From contig CM061231.1 of NCBI GenBank assembly GCA_030844895.1, positions 30,265,149 through 30,329,148 of the forward strand: DNA of 64,000 nt. Direction: 5' to 3'. Positions 1-12,111 of this stretch are shown here, piece by piece (within the stretch, counting starts at the first letter, position 1; every line of letters begins with the position of its first letter). The stretch comes from Ambrosia x helenae. Taxonomy: Eukaryota > Streptophyta > Magnoliopsida > Asterales > Asteraceae. The notes beneath the pieces are model-generated. The model worked only from the letters and a program-made list of their open reading frames with translations, had not been told where the DNA came from and ran no database searches. The translations under genes were made by a program, and so were the position numbers.

Positions 1-771
1 CCCAAGGGGAAGAACTTGGCCGGATGAAACCCTTGTCCAAGAGTTCCTGTAACTGACTAGACAATTCCTGCATCTCGGGAGGTGCAAGACGGTAGGGGGC
101 CCGAGCAATAGGAGCAGCCCCTGGTACAAGATCAATACCGAACTCGACTTGACGATGAGGAGGAAGACCAGATAAATCATCGGGAAAAACATCAGGAAAC
201 TCGCGTACCACCGGAATGTCGTCGATCTTCTTTTCATCACCAGAGGAAACAGATAAAAGCGCCAAGACGGCTGGATAACCCTTTCGAAGACACTTAAGGG
301 CTTTCATGCTAGAGATGATGTTTAGCGGAACACCACCCTTGATACCGTACACAGGAAGAAATTCTCCATCAGGGAGAGGAATCCGAATAACCTTATCGTA
401 ACAGACGATCTCCGCGCGATACAAAGATAACCAATCCATTCCTACTACAACGTCAAAACTACCCAAAGGTACCGGCATAAGGTCGATGGGGAACGATAAA
501 CCCGACAACTCTAATTGACACTCCCCGAAGGATACTAGTAGCTTCAATCGTTTTACCGTCAGCCAACTCAATAATATACTTGGTCTCTAATGGTACGGGT
601 ACTACATCTAGCAGTCGACTAACATCCATGGATACAAAACTCTTGTCGGCACCAGAATCAAATAACACGCTAACAGAACGATTATTGAGAAGAAACGTAC
701 CGGTGACTGTGTCAGGGTCCTACCTAGCCTCAGCGGCTCCAATGACGAAGGCACGTGCATTTCTGCCGCCG
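1..771 (-). pseudogene. Ty3/Gypsy pol, N-terminal part: aspartic protease, linker, start of RT
   Basis: Translated on the minus strand, 668-541 carries the aspartic protease signature LFDSGADKSFVS. After a frame break near 530-545 the linker continues with GSFDVVVGMDWLSLYRAEI (about 460-400) and ends with VEFGIDLVPGA and APYRLAP, the classic segment just before the RT fingers of Gypsy pol; the frame runs to base 1 at RPSSSPWG. Breaks seen: a frame change at the C run 772-775 between gag and protease, a TAG codon near 719-717, and a frame change near 540. The gag-side break looks like one missing base in a homopolymer. The remaining RT, RNase H and integrase lie outside the window. Confidence 0.85.
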
Positions 772-1994
772 CCCCGTTGTTCCCATTCCCGTTGTTCCCA
801 CCCTGCTTCAGTTTTGGGCAATCCTTCTTGTAATGCCCAGTGTCACCACAGTTGTAGCATCCTTGTTTCCCTGTAGTCCCCTGAGTAGTCGGAGCTGAAC
901 TGTTAGTCGGAGCCTGAGTCGATGGAAGTGTAGCCCGACAATCTTTAGCGTAGTGCCCTGTTCGCTGGCAGCGGTGACAACGGTTACTGTCGCAGTTCCC
1001 TTGGTGATGGCGTCCACACTTGTTGCATTTGGGCAGTTTTCCCGCATAACCACCCTGCTTGTTACCCGAAGAAGATGAACCCCCATTATCAAACCTTTTA
1101 CCCTGCTGTGCAGACCCAGATCCTTTCCCGTCATTTTCCCACTTGCGCTTGTTGTTCTCTGGAGCCTTAACAGTCGAACCTTTCGCAGGCAAAATCCCCT
1201 CATTCACCTTTAAGTTGGTCATCCTATGGGCCGATCGAACTACCTCCGCATACGTAGGATGATTTCCAGCAGCCACTAACCCTGCAATTTCCGGTACTAA
1301 CCCTGATACATAGTGTTCAATCCTACGATATTCTGGCACGTGCAGATCGGGACACAACACTGCCAACTCATTCCGCCTCACAGTATACTTCTCAATTTCC
1401 GACCCAGTCATCTTGAGGTTCCACACCTCATGCTCCAGCTTCTGTACCTCTTCCCTCGGACAATACTCACGCTTCAGCAACTGCACAAAATTCTCCCATG
1501 GCATAGCATATGCCTCCCCAATACCCATGTGCTGGGTGATGCCATTCCACCAAGTCAATGCCACGTCCTGAAATAACGCAGCCGAATACTTTACCCGATC
1601 TTCTGGGAGACAGTTACACATCAGAAATACTGACTCCACTTTCTCCAACCACCTAAGCAAGCTCACCGCACCCTCAGTGCCAGAGAATTCCTGGGGCTTA
1701 CAGTCCCGGAACATCTTGTAGGTGCACATGGGTGGGGGTGGGTCAACAGGACCACCTGAAATGAAACGTATGAGAAACCACGAAGAATGTAACCAAGGTT
1801 CACCAATGAGGCAAAGAAAATGGATAAATCAACTTACCTCCACCGTTGTGCCCTAACTGAAAGGCAGCTTGGAGCAAGTTGTTCAGATCAGCCTGCGATA
1901 GGTTAATACCTCCACCACGACCACCAGCACCACCGCGACCACCACCACGTCCACCATTGCGACCACCTCCACGTCCTCCACGCACTCCAGACAT
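608..1994 (-). CDS. Ty3/Gypsy gag polyprotein, two exons
   Basis: Structural polyprotein of the element. Exon 1 (1994-1838) starts at an ATG and encodes a Gly/Arg-rich head with many RGG repeats, then INLSQADLNNLLQAAF. Exon 2 starts at 1755 and reads through a retrotransposon gag domain (FSGTEGAVSLLRWLEKVE, then YCPREEVQKLEHEVWNL) and three CCHC zinc knuckles: CNKCGRHHQGNC, CHRCQRTGHYAKDC and CYNCGDTGHYKKDC, which bind genomic RNA. The 82-bp gap has GT and AG ends on the minus strand and joining preserves the frame. Genuine gag frame probably ends near 775, where one missing base shifts it; the last ~45 codons to 608 are out of frame. An unspliced reading would begin at the internal ATG at 1729. 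Confidence 0.85.
1756..1837 (-). other. Putative 82-bp intron in Gypsy gag
   Basis: On the minus strand the donor is GAG|GTAAGT (1838/1837) and the acceptor TTTCATTTCAG| (1756/1755). Exon 1 contributes 157 bases and exon 2 contributes 26 bases before the internal ATG, so the join keeps one frame. The consensus donor and pyrimidine-containing acceptor are seen directly; that it is spliced is inference. Confidence 0.7.
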
Positions 1995-2533
1995 GATTCT
2001 GGCAGAAAGAACGAGAAAATTTAGTTTCGCAGTTAAAGATAACCACTAATGTTCACAAGATCAAAGCTAGATCCAACCCAGGACTATCCCCTCAAACCCA
2101 GAGCTCACTAGGGCTTCCATGCATTTCGGTTTATGATTTTGTGTGCACCCAAAATGATAAACCGCTCTACATGGTCCTCCAAGTGTTCTCCTAGTTCAAA
2201 GTTCAAATCACCGAACATAGACTCTTAGCTACACACCGTAATACCACGGTAGTTTATGACAAGTGTTTCTGTTGGAGTGCGAAAGGAAGATGTCCGAGCC
2301 TTGGACAAATCTCAAGAGCACACGAGTTACCCCAATAGACCACACTGCCTAGAAAACAAGTAACCCAACCTAAGATAGAACGGATGATGTAACGTAGAAA
2401 GACCAACGATTTGGAGACACCCCGACAAGACCATACGTAAACCACTATAATGTTTAGTACCATGTGATCGTCTAGTGTGTGCGACTCGGCTATAGACTAG
2501 ACTCTACATGCAGTCCTAGTTCACTATAACCAT
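1995..2533 (-). other. Gypsy leader between PBS and gag
   Basis: About 540 bases between PBS and the gag ATG with no long frame. It is the expected place for the packaging and untranslated leader region. I see no other feature in it. Confidence 0.6.
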
Positions 2534-2547
2534 TGGCTCTGATACCA
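2534..2547 (-). other. Primer binding site (initiator tRNA-Met type)
   Basis: The minus strand reads TGGTATCAGAGCCA, complementary to the 3' end of plant initiator tRNA-Met. Three bases (2548-2550) separate it from the LTR. It fixes both the orientation of the element and the inner LTR edge. Confidence 0.92.
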
Positions 2548-2550
2548 ATC

Positions 2551-5192
2551 TGTCACACCCTCAAAATCCACTTGCGGAGTTTTACCGCGAGGCGCATGAC
2601 AAACCAGGATCCAAACCAACGATCACAATAAACAACTCTAAATGAATATAAGTGCAATTTCAAAACATAGTTTAAAAATCCCGTTTACAGCGGAAACTTA
2701 TTCAAAAACAATATCTCAATAATGAAACAATAGTTCAACGTTCAAAAGACCATGCAACCCTAGTAAGACGCCGTGCAGACGCGTGCGCCCTAGTCCAGTC
2801 GTGCTACCTTAGCGACCTGAGAAAACATGTAAAAGTTTACGTCAGCACAAAAATGCTGGTGAGTTTACAGGTTTTGTATCCAAGTACCAAGTCCACCTGT
2901 CCATACTATAATAATCGAAAACCAGTATACGCTAGCTAGGCGTACGTTTTGTTACTACCACGATTGGAAAACCATTACTAATGCGAATACCAAAAGTATG
3001 CCCGATGTAGTTCCTGTTGTTCCTGTTGTTCCTGTTTGAGACAATATGCACCCGCCGACCCTCCAAGTCGACGAGCGGGGTTGGTCACTCCCAATAGCGC
3101 TATTCATATTTCCCCGTTGTGCAAACCCGCACATTCATGGTTCCCCCGGGACTTCCAAAGATCGTGTAGTACACAATAGAAACCCATAGTATGACAGTAG
3201 TTACCACATAATCGTTTTAACACATGTTTTCTCCCCCGAAAGTATAAAACCAGTTTAAAAGAGGGGCCGTAAACTCACCTTAAGTTGCGTTACTCCTTAA
3301 CCCGAGTAAACCCAGCTGCTATGCTAGTCCCGTAAGCGGCGACCTAACATACGACAGTTACAAGTACTTAGACTAATAACCCGCAGGCTAATTAGTCCCT
3401 AGATGTCCAGACCATAACCAAGTTCGTTTGAAAACACCGTGACTGTTTAACCGACCCAAAGTACAAGACTCGACATCCCATTGGTGACCCGAGACTCCCC
3501 GTGTTATGTTTACGCTCCAAAACATACAATAACGCAAGTACACTTAACATACGTTAACGCACAACAAGTTATAGCACATAGTTCACGTATCACCGAAATA
3601 CATCCAAATATATGTTACCAAGTTATTAGACATGTTACGGGGTTCCTAGCATGTTACTACATGTTAAATCGGGTCTCGGAATGCTAATTTACACTTACAG
3701 CAGCAGTACACGCGATTAGGAAAAGTCAACTAGCAATTAGGTTGGTCAACTAGCAATTAGAAACCCTACTCGCCTCTATTATAGGCGATTAGGAGCTACT
3801 CACATGAACTTACTAGCAATTAGGGCTATTCACATGAACTTACTAGCAATTAGGGCTATTCACATGAACTTACTAGCAATTAGGGCTAATCACCTGATCT
3901 TTCACACGAGTAGGCCTCTACTCGCCTATGTTATAGGCGATTAGCACCCTACTCGCCTATAACATAGGCGATTAGGAATGCTACTCGCCTGTAACCTTGC
4001 TGTTCCGGTTTTTCGCGCGTTTAACGCTCCAAATCAGATCCAGAACGTGTGTAACCACCCAATATCATCCCAAACACTATCCTAAACATGTTTAACCCAA
4101 AATCCTTCGTTTAATCTCGTATAATCAGTCCTGCATGCAACCAAGTAATCCAAACACCATTCACATAGCATGCAACATCATACTAACACGCGTAATCATA
4201 ACCCTAATATCCAATTACTGAGATTCCTATCATCATACTATCAATATCAATACTGATCTATCATAATAACATATCAAATCATCATCATGAATCATAAAAA
4301 CCCTAGCTTTCTAATCATACACACCCATAATGCATGCATATTAGTTATAATCCGATTAACAACCCTTATTGACGATTTTCAGAAAGCTTTTTCGTTTAAG
4401 AACAGGCCTGGACCATTAGGGATTGATTAAAAACGTTTATAAAGAGTTATGGATGAAAATCAAACCTTAGGATTATGAAAATATGATGATTCAAGCTTGA
4501 AACCTTGAGTTTTGATCAAAAATCGCCTTCCAGAGGTTGTTTATGTGTTGGGGCGGGTTATGGGACGACTAGGGTTGGTATAATGAAGTTTAGGAGGTTA
4601 AGTATGGTATTTATAGTTGTTTTTAGTCGTCCAGCCCGTTACTAGCGAGTATGCAGCAGTTTCAGGCGATTAGGAATCCTAATCGCCTGATTGTTCAGGC
4701 AATTGGGGCCTACTCGCCCCTAAGGGCACACGAGTAGCCCCTACTCGCCCCTAAGTTTGCCTACTCGCCTCCTCTATAGGCGATTAGGCCTTCCTACTCG
4801 CCTATAGGGGCTGGTTTCGTGTGTTTTGCGCGTTAAACCCCGTTTTAACATATGTTAATACATATTCACGTACCAACAAGTCATATAATGATTGTAAACA
4901 CATAACACAAGTAAATACACATATTTACACTCGTTCACCAATTCCCGGGACTCGAGACTCGTACGTTCCGTATGTCCTGACGATCCTACAAATCGTCACC
5001 GTTTGTACACTTGGTTAAGGACTGACATCTAACGAACCTCTAGACCAACATCCAATGATCTTCTAGACTAACCAATAGTTCCCGAACCATAACCCGACTT
5101 AACTAACCCAGTTAAGTACAATATACGCGTGACTCGCTAAGGTAGACTTTCATCTAGACAACGTTGTTAACCAGAATTTGCCGGGTGTCACA
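2551..5192 (-). repeat. 5' LTR of the Gypsy element (2642 bp)
   Basis: The plus strand begins TGTCACACCC next to the PBS and ends GGGTGTCACA, so the LTR has TG...CA ends within a near-perfect short inverted repeat. There is no coding capacity. Inside are a 3x30-bp tandem repeat (3801-3890) and two clusters of short self-complementary words built on GGCGATTAGG and CTACTCGCC (about 3757-3990 and 4661-4815). The partner LTR is off the left edge, so no age can be estimated. Confidence 0.88.
3801..3890. repeat. 30-bp tandem repeat, three copies
   Basis: Three consecutive 30-bp units beginning CACATGAACTTACTAGCAAT. The first two are identical and the third differs at one base near its end; a fourth unit starts and degenerates at once. 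It lies within the LTR. It has no spacers and is not a CRISPR. Confidence 0.9.
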
Positions 5193-7548
5193 ACAGTAGC
5201 ACCTACCCACAAGTACCCTCGAAGTTTTTTTTTTTTTTTTTTTTTAATTTAAACAAATAAATTAGACAAGTACCCACCTCCAAACATATCGACAAGAAGA
5301 AACAATGGAAAGCAAGCCACACACATACCCATGCGGGTGGCGGCGGTGTTTGTATGAAGACATGTATCTAATTAACAGAACAAGTAACCTACGTGTGGTG
5401 AACAAGTGCAATAACCTACAAACGGTGAACAAGTTAAGCACATTCCATTCTTGAGTTTGATTTTTTTCCCCCACTAGTTAATAGAGTTACACTCGAGGTC
5501 AAGCCATGTTATGCTAAACAAGTCAAATTTGAGCTTAGGCGAGTTCAAACATGGCTAGGCTCGTTTGCACCGCAACTTGAAACAAAACTCGTTAAAAGAA
5601 AGGATGAAAGCTCTTTGGTAAGCACATCAACGTGTATTTGAAGCATAACGAACCAAGTGTGTTTGAACTAGAACCATGTCGCATGTAAAATGTTCGAACA
5701 TTCCCGTTTCCTTTACTGGTGAAGTATACGGTTAGCATAAAGATATATAGGTAATTTGTAACACCATAAAGTGGCTGACAGGCTGAGCATCTTCCAAGTA
5801 AATGAAACTTATGAAGATATGCAGCCAACATAGTAGTTATTGTTTGTATGAAGACATGATATATTTAAGATGAGCAATAATATATTTATTCCTATAGGCT
5901 ATAGCTTCAGCAAAAGAGTTTAGATAAACATAGCATCATATATTACATTTGGCCAAACACAAAATCATAATCAACACTTACCTTATCTAGCATAACGTAT
6001 CATACAAGCGATACATACCCTATCTAGCATTAGGTATTCTTGACAGAGACTTTATAAATTGCCCACCACTAGTATTGTTATTTGTTATTAGTGTATTAGA
6101 CATATTAAAACAATGACAAATTAATTACGAAAAAAAAAAGCATAGCATAAAACGCCAAGTTTTCTAAAGCCGATAATCATAGACTTGAATATAACTTTAA
6201 ATTTTACATATAGAGCTAGATGTTGGTGGCAATTGGTAGCCTGGGTTTTCTCGGGAATTGGTGGCAATTGATGGCCCGGGTATTCTCGAGTACCTGATTC
6301 GTCAAAAGGGTGTCCGAGAGTGCTCGGAAATTGATTCGTTGGCCGTTCAAAAAAAAAAAGATGGTGGGGCCCCACTATGTTGGCCTGTCACGCGTGAAAG
6401 TGTAAGGGGGATGAAGTTTAATATTATGATTGGTTGGTTTTTTGTGATTAATGGGTAGGGATTGTGTGATAAAATTTGGTGGAACGGGGTAACAACTTAT
6501 TGGTTGATTTTTAGTGATAGTGTGATGGATGGCCCCTCCGCCCTTAGATTACACGGTGTGATAAGAGGGATGAAGAGGGCGTGGAGCGACACGTGTCAAC
6601 TACATCAGCAGAGAGGTATACATCTCAAAATCAAGGGGCGGTGGGGTGTGAGTTTCATTGAAAATCATGTGATGCTTGAGGCGTGGAATGGCTCCCCCCC
6701 CCCCCCCGCGGCACCATAGCGTTTAGCCTTAAGACTGGAGGAAGTGGTGAGCAAGGGCATGGGCTTTTGCCTTGCTACGTAGACGCCACCACACCGGTTA
6801 GCCTTAAATTGCTTCTTTTTTTTTAATTGTAAACTTCATACAATTAGCAAGTGAGTCCTCGAAGTGAAGATCGCCAATAAAAAAAACAATTATAACATAT
6901 ACAAGTACAACGGATACATACACAAATCCTTCCAAATGAGATTTTCAAACATAGACATACTTTTTAACCATAAAAACGAAATAGACTTCACACATATAAA
7001 ATCATGCCATTTCATACATATGAACTAAACACGATTTGATCATTTTTCTTGAACGGCCAACAAAACTTTCATTTATTCAACGTCAAGCTAGCAAGTAACT
7101 GGCGCATCAACCCGCTTTATACGGGAAAATAACATGCCGCATAAACTAACAACTAGGAAACAAAAATACATCACAACACAAACAATGAGTTGAGACATTT
7201 TTAAAGGGGAAATCACAAAAATAAATAATGACCAAGTTAAATAACCAAAATAAACATTCGTAATGGCTAAATGTAGGGGCATCCTTATTCCCCTTAGACG
7301 TTTCCTCACCAAAATAAACATATTTGTGGAGGCAAATATGAAGGGGTTTTCTCCTTGCCCTTAGGGGCTATTTGTTTTTTTTTGCTTAGAAGTACTTCTG
7401 ACCTCTTTTGTCTGCGCCATGCAGACGCGCACAGACGTTTGAGGTCTACAGATTATTTATATTTTTGGAAGACCTTTCACTCAAAAAAGGTCTTCTTGAC
7501 CTCTTCCTGGTGCAGACTTGTTTCAAAGTCTTATAAAGTCTTCTCCTC
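5193..7548. other. Gene-free AT-rich interval
   Basis: No coding region is supported. It holds a T21 run at 5225-5245 immediately outside the Gypsy LTR, a C-rich homopolymer near 6695-6709, and at about 7047-7160 a minus-strand stretch (GAACGGCCAACAAAACTTTC and following) that resembles the 3' tail commonly seen on plant LINEs. Short frames here have no recognisable protein features. Confidence 0.6.
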
Positions 7549-7675
7549 ACCCACCACCATCCACCACCACCACCACTGTCTACCACCACCACCGTCCACC
7601 ACCACCATCCACCCACCACCACCACCACTGTCCACCACAACCACTATCCAGCCACCACCACCGTCCACCACCAAA
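7549..7675. repeat. CCA/CAC-type trinucleotide-rich microsatellite
   Basis: Imperfect CCACCACCATCC and CCACCACCGTCC units run for about 125 bases. Open frames across it (His- or Pro-rich on the plus strand, Trp/Val/Gly-rich on the minus strand) are by-products of the repeat and are not genes. Confidence 0.85.
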
Positions 7676-7875
7676 ATACTGTAAAAAAACAGTTTATTTA
7701 AATTTCAGTTTATTTCAGCAGCCTATAGACGTTAACAAACAAACAGTCTTAGTCTTGCAGACTGCGGACCTTTGGTCTCCCTCTTCTCCTACAGAAAAAA
7801 CAAACAACACCTTAGTCTTTCCTCCTTTCCCCTTAGCCATGTCTTCCCTTTGCCGTTTCATCCTACCTTTTTTTC

Positions 7876-8721
7876 TTAGAGGGTGTTTGGGATTGAGTAG
7901 GGCTGGCAAATCGTGTCCCTAACAGGTTAACAGGTCTCTGACGCGCGCGAACAAATAAGTTCTAAACATGAACACGACTCGTTAAACTCATTTATATCTC
8001 ATGTTTATAACACAGTTTTATGTTTTATGTACCAAAAAAGGGAAATGAAAGATTTTTGCCTCTTAATTCTAAGTATTAAAAAAAGTCAAAAAATCAAATA
8101 GTGTACTTTTCAGTCAAACAGGTCTTATCGTGTCTTAACAGGTTACCCATTGCCAGCCCTACTCAATCCCAAACACGTTTCAAAACAACTTATTGACTTA
8201 TTGGCTTTTTTAAAAAGCCCAATAAGTCAATAAGCTGTTTGTGTAACCCAAAAGCACTTTCTGTTTTGACTTTTGGCTTTTAAGGGTGGAAAAACTGTTT
8301 TTGAAAAGTTATAAATCCTGGCTTTTGGCTTTTGACTTTTTTTCATAAATATATTTATAAACTGTAGCAAAACAAAATACGAAAGTTACATCACAATAGA
8401 AGGTAGACGGGCAACAAGCTGCGCCGCCAACCCTTTCTGAATTGCAAACCCTAGTCTACCAAAGACAAATCCTTACCCCCCGGAGATGACTTTTGGAAAA
8501 AAATTACAAATTTACCACCCATACAACCAATATTCACAATAAGTTAAGCAAAACATTTAAAAAAAAGACAATCTATTGGTTTTTTGACGTTTCTCATCCC
8601 AAAAAGCTAATCCAAACACTTTTTTTTTTTTTTAAACTCATTTTCAAAAGTCATAAGCCAATAAGCACTTTTGATCAAAAACACTTTTACATTTCCAAAC
8701 TCAATCTCAAACACCCTCTTA
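7876..8721. mobile_element. MITE with GGGTGTTTGGGATTGAG terminal repeat, interrupted
   Basis: The left end TTAGAGGGTGTTTGGGATTG is inverted at the right end (CTCAATCTCAAACACCCTC, 8700-8718). The interior contains a small fold-back built on ACTTATTGACTTATTGGC. A second, more diverged member sits at 58391-59643. Both members carry another hAT-type insertion. No clean target duplication is visible, so the superfamily is not assigned. Confidence 0.7.
7898..8161. mobile_element. hAT-like MITE nested in the 7876-8721 MITE
   Basis: Perfect terminal inverted repeat TAGGGCTGGCAA / TTGCCAGCCCTA, 264 bp, non-coding. Such TIRs are typical of plant hAT MITEs, which normally leave 8-bp direct target duplications. 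Here the flanks are instead inverted (GGATTGAG on the left, CTCAATCC on the right), so the inverted repeat runs on perfectly for 27 bp (7883-7909 against 8150-8176). Confidence 0.75.
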
Positions 8722-11700
8722 GCCTTTTTTTTTTTTTCTTGAAATATTAGACGTTGAATCCGGTCACTATTTATTATCTTGATGTCTGTTTTGGTGATTA
8801 AATCCGGTCACTATTTATTATCTTGATTTTCAGTTTTTTAAATGAACATTTGGAAGTCCATTTTTTAATTTTCTTGAGTTTGAGGTACCTAAAAAAAAAA
8901 GAATTCTTGACTCGGTTTTGGGTATCATCAACTCTAATCACAAACAATATATCTTGTAAACTTATATGATAATCAAAATTCAAAAAAAAAAAAAAAAAAA
9001 AAAAAATATTCAAAAAGGGTCTCTACAGTCTAGACATAGACCGGTCATAAATATCAACAGGACCATTTGTATTCTTATACTCTTTATTATCATATATTTT
9101 TTTCGTTCGACATTATTAGTGACTTTTGTTCTTGTATCTTCGAAAACCGCTGTATTTGTACCGTACGTTAGAAGATAACAAGGACTTGGACTTGATTTCA
9201 AATGTAATGGTCATGCGTGTCGTGATAAGAATGAATTATTGGTTATTTTTGGTGTGGTCCATTATGCAATGATAGAAACTGTTAGATACTTAATTTGCTT
9301 GTCGATTATTTTAACGCTATACCACAATATTTCATTGTTTCATATAATCAATTTTTTAATATAAATTAAATTAGTTTGTTGGATATTAGACGGGTTAAAT
9401 TTTATTGAAGGGGTGTATGAAATTGGCTTTATTACATTCTACTACTTTTTTAGCATTGATAGATGACATTAAATTAAAAATAGTAATCAGATAGATATGA
9501 AATAGACCATATAAAATATTACATGTGAAGTATTAAAAGAGATATTAAAAGCTAAAGATTAATCAAATACTAAATACTAATTAAATATTATTTTAAAATA
9601 TTACATAATAATATTCTATAAACTGTTAAAATTCAATTAAAATATTACACACTGAATATCGAATTGACAAACTCTATTGAAATATTGAGTTGACATCTTC
9701 AATCAAAGTTAATAAAGTTTTCTAAAAAAAAAACATCTTTGAGAATAAAAGCGAAATCATAAAACGTTTGATATTTTACATTTGTTGCTCGCAAACAAGG
9801 TTGATTCTTGATAACCTATAACTTGCTTAGGTTATATATCGGACATTCACCTTTCTACATGGCTTGTTGCATCAATTACCCTTTTTTTTTTTTTCTTTTT
9901 TTTTGAGGTTCTGTTCACCACTAATTGACGATAATCAATCACCAAGAGCGACATTATTGGATTAAAAAAATAATAATAATAAATAAATTATGAAAAAAAA
10001 AAAACAAACTTTCTCGTGATGTCAATGGATATGTTGGCTACTTGGCTAAATGCTAATCCGTTACGAATATTAAAAAGGACATCAATATCACGTGTACAGT
10101 AAACCTACCACTTGATGGAAAAGTTTAAACCAATGGATCTTCCACGAATATTATTCGCATCAAAATTTAGGATTCAATTATTGGAATTTTATACTTTTAA
10201 CAACATTTTATCCGTAACAATATTTTTAGTTTTCACTTTTCACAGTGTAAAGTTTACAAGTTTAATGCAAGAAACGGGTCCCGTGTGTTGGGTGATGAAC
10301 GGTGAAGCCACGTAAGTCGTAATTAGGTGGGTCCATCCATGTTTATTAGACCCAACGTAAGGCTATGGGGTGTGGTCACCCTTCCCCCTTCCTTCCCCCT
10401 TGTCCACGTCAGCACCATGTCATTTCCCCCTTCCCCTCCCCCTTCTAGGGGAAATGGTTCCCCCTTCTTCCCTCTTCCCCTTTCCTTGTTAATACACAGA
10501 AAAAGACAAAAATGTATACATATAATACTTGATCGGTGCCATCGGGGGATATCCACCGAGTTCACCGAGATTGGAGCGGGGGGACGGTGTGCACCGTCGG
10601 GAAAGTAGGCCAGCTCAGCTCCCCGAGCACTCTTGCCGACCCACACCCCTAAGCCTAATGGGGCTCCATTGGGCACCATTTTTGTAAAATAAAGCCCCCC
10701 ACACTATTAGGGGGGCTTTATATTGAAAAAAAAACCTTCCAAGCGTTGTATATATAACGCCACAACTCATTTGAGCCAACCAATCAATTGTTGCCACGTG
10801 TATGTTTGTGTTTTATCATTTTTTTTTATTTTTTTTATAAATAGCGCCCCCTTTTTTTCTTCCACTACTACACCCCTTTTTCACTTTATCTCTCTATGCT
10901 GACTCAGCTACCACATGAACCAATAAAAAACAAGGGCTTTATAAATAAAGCCTTCCACTACACATGACCTTACTGTGTGGTTCGTTACGGAAAACAAGCC
11001 AATGGCAATGGATGCAAGTTTTTGCCTTTCATTTTCTTTTTTAAGAAAATTAAACAATCTATTGCATAAATTTGTTTGCTTATAACAACGGATTTAATAT
11101 ATGTTTAACTTTTTAAAAACAATTGTATCTATTTATATATAAGCGTGTCTACATTAAGAATTTTTCAAAGACTACTCTTCCATTCTTTATAGTAGCTTTT
11201 CACTATAGAGTTTTTTCTTTTAATTTAAAAGTTTTCAGCCCCTTTAACCAAATAAGGTTTTTTATTGAGTATGAGTCTTTTCTTAAAAGCTTGAAGCTAA
11301 TAAAAGCTCTTTGTCAAACATACCCCATACCTTTAGTTACACTGGCATATGAATATTTGATTGAATATATGCAAAGCCATAATGTCAACTAATATAAAAA
11401 ATGTTTGGTTTGATGAATAATTAAAAGGTCCGTTATATGTTGATAGAGCAATTAAGAAGTTACGCTATGCGTTGTACATACGTTGACAAAAAAAGTAATT
11501 CATGAACATGTTTAAAATTTAATAAAACGCATAACCCTAATTTAATAGGCAAAGAGAACTACATCATAATATAATTTTATTAAATGTTTTATTTTTAAAC
11601 TGTTCAACATTTCAACGTAGTGGCCAAGGTTTAGATTTTGATTATCTAACTGGTTTTTTTACCTGTCGTGCATTGTGGTGACACCGTATGTGAAATCATA

Positions 11701-12108
11701 ACGTATAGACTAAAATCGACTAGACTCATTTCTGAACTAAATTTACGTAGAAACGTTTGGTAATTCAAACTTAGAACGTTGAATCAAAATGTATTACATT
11801 TGACCTGATTTATTTCCAAACAAAACTTACGTCAAAACGTAACATTTAATAATTGACACGACTGATTTTCAAACAAAAATATGTTAAAGTGTAGACAAAC
11901 TCGAATTTATACCGACACGTCTATAAAAATAAAAACATAAGAAATTAGTTTTAGGGTATAGTTGAAACCAAAGAAACCTAAAGGGATCAAAATGAAATAG
12001 TTAGAGGGTTACATTTGCATTATATCAAAGTTTGGGATAGGCCGAGTTACATGTTAAAAGTTGAGGGCTAATAATTTGGGTTCATTGACAAAACTCAACG
12101 TGATTCTA
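8722..12108. other. Gene-free AT-rich interval
   Basis: No supported gene. It contains a 21-base repeat of ATCCGGTCACTATTTATTAT type (near 8757 and 8803), A-rich homopolymers at about 8982-9006, a long pyrimidine tract of CCCCTTCC type at about 10376-10490, and a small fold-back AAGCCCCCCACAC / GGGGGGCTTTAT at about 10691-10721, possibly a decayed MITE end. The frames are short and low-complexity. Confidence 0.6.
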
Positions 12109-12111
12109 TAA

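Larger units (their letters stand above)
1..5192 (-). mobile_element. Ty3/Gypsy LTR retrotransposon, left-truncated by the window edge
   Basis: Read on the minus strand the order is LTR (5192-2551), PBS (2547-2534), leader, gag, protease, start of reverse transcriptase, and then the window ends. The gag-PR-RT order, zinc knuckles, DSGA protease and tRNA-Met PBS are those of a Ty3/Gypsy element. The long LTR would suit a Tekay/Del-type chromovirus, but I cannot see the integrase or chromodomain, so the lineage is a guess. The outer LTR edge at 5192 is followed by ACAGT; the matching target duplication would lie off the window. Confidence 0.9.

Noticed and set aside
3801..3890. Regular 30-bp repeat, CRISPR-like at a glance
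   Set aside because: Units are contiguous with no spacers, in a plant LTR.
7446..7922. Overlapping frames rich in His/Pro or Trp/Val
   Set aside because: They are translations of the CCA/CAC microsatellite, lack any domain, and run through a MITE end.
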